DNA of 64,000 nt from Enterococcus raffinosus. GTDB taxonomy: Bacteria; Bacillota; Bacilli; Lactobacillales; Enterococcaceae. The notes beneath the pieces were generated by a model. The model was not told the DNA's origin and did not search any database. It saw nothing but the letters and a program-made list of their open reading frames with translations. Below are positions 63,578 to 64,000 of this stretch, piece by piece. The stretch is taken from the NCBI RefSeq assembly GCF_018917525.1, contig NZ_JAHLOS010000020.1:1-64000 (forward strand), in the 5' to 3' direction. The stretch's first letter is position 1. Every line of letters begins with the position of its first letter. Position numbers and translations under genes: made by a program.

Positions 63578-64000
63578 TCAACGGTCACATCCATCCCATC
63601 CTTGATGCCTTTTGCATCTTTGATAATTTTGTCATTTTCATTCAAGCCTTCACGTAAAATATAATAGCCATTGCCTTTTTCAACAGAGACAGTCTGCTTC
63701 TCGGCTTTACCCTTAGAAACCGTGTAAGCAACATATTCTCCATCTTTTTCCACTACGCTCTTAAGGGGTAAATGAATCTCATTACGCGGGATCAATAATT
63801 CGACCGAGTAACCGACAGGAATCGCTTCGTCAGGAACCGCCGTAAAGTTATAGGTCACTAAACTATTCGTGTCTTCTTTCGTTGGCTCATTGTTCATTTC
63901 CGCTAACGATGTGACCTTGCCTTTGACATTTTTTTCATTGTTGGCGTACTTAATCTCGATTGGTTCGTTCAAGGTAACCTTCGAACGATCATATTCGGTC
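63574..64000 (-). CDS. MacA/HlyD-like efflux adaptor, partial
   Basis: The C-terminal 141 residues of a membrane fusion protein; the frame continues past the right edge. The beta-barrel and distal domain are visible (VGYSVELLIPRNEIHLPLKSVV, GEYVAYTVSKGKAEKQTVSVE, GLNENDKIIKDAKGIKDGMDVTVE), typical of MacA-type adaptors. First gene of adaptor-ATPase-permease. The N-terminal membrane anchor and coiled coil would lie outside the window. Confidence 0.85.
   Translation of the reverse strand, partial: TEYDRSKVTLNEPIEIKYANNEKNVKGKVTSLAEMNNEPTKEDTNSLVTYNFTAVPDEAIPVGYSVELLIPRNEIHLPLKSVVEKDGEYVAYTVSKGKAEKQTVSVEKGNGYYILREGLNENDKIIKDAKGIKDGMDVTVE

Overview
The window reads as a chromosomal segment of a low-GC Gram-positive coccus, most probably an Enterococcus. 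The evidence is the coccal/lactic cell-wall gene set (mreC-mreD followed by a SagA/P54-type NlpC/P60 hydrolase, class A sortase, IreK/IreP-type kinase and phosphatase), the Firmicutes order gmk-rpoZ-priA-def-fmt-rsmB-prpC-prkC-rsgA-rpe-thiN, strong AGGAGG-type ribosome binding sites, and a Mga-like regulator. The species is not determined here.

Layout. 1-18.8 kb is mostly one leftward housekeeping block: sagA, mreD, mreC; thiN, rpe, rsgA; ireK, ireP, rsmB, fmt, def, priA, rpoZ, gmk; then yicC, a ydbC-like gene, a patatin-like lipase and srtA. 19-39 kb holds mixed chromosomal genes: a TPP-riboswitch-controlled thiT, a low-molecular-weight phosphatase, a 2-hydroxyacid dehydrogenase, ruvAB, a Mga-like regulator, lrgAB, msrB, maf, mutL-mutS-ricA-ymdB, a DUF5105-like lipoprotein with a TcaA-like protein, a HAD phosphatase and an AlkD-like protein.

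rpsD (39.3 kb) is the insertion site of an integrated element of about 11.9 kb (39898-51842). Both ends carry a 37-bp core repeat (36/37 identical) derived from the end of rpsD, and both carry a 24-bp pair of tandem TTTGACTTAGTT sites. Inside are a tyrosine integrase, a repressor and an excisionase-like gene that share a divergent promoter region, an oriT of the Tn916/ICEBs1 type, and a MobT (Rep_trans) relaxase. No conjugation machinery is present, so it looks like an integrative mobilizable element that would need a helper. Its cargo, all leftward, is a KefB-type antiporter, a DUF389 membrane protein, a thioredoxin/permease/ArsR metalloid-type operon, and a two-component system followed by an unusual secreted protein rich in Gly, Asn and Gln. 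The last group is the least familiar set of genes in the window.

Right of the element, native chromosome resumes with the apparent original rpsD terminator, a second stand-alone MreC paralogue, a frameshifted HAD hydrolase, small unknown genes, a zinc-ribbon/DUF975 membrane protein, a rhodanese lipoprotein with a TVP38 protein, an unknown 336-residue gene beside an 86-bp direct repeat, a MerR regulator divergent from a 2,4-diaminopentanoate dehydrogenase-like gene, and a MacAB-like ABC export system cut by the window end. No rRNA, tRNA, CRISPR array or intact insertion sequence was recognised.
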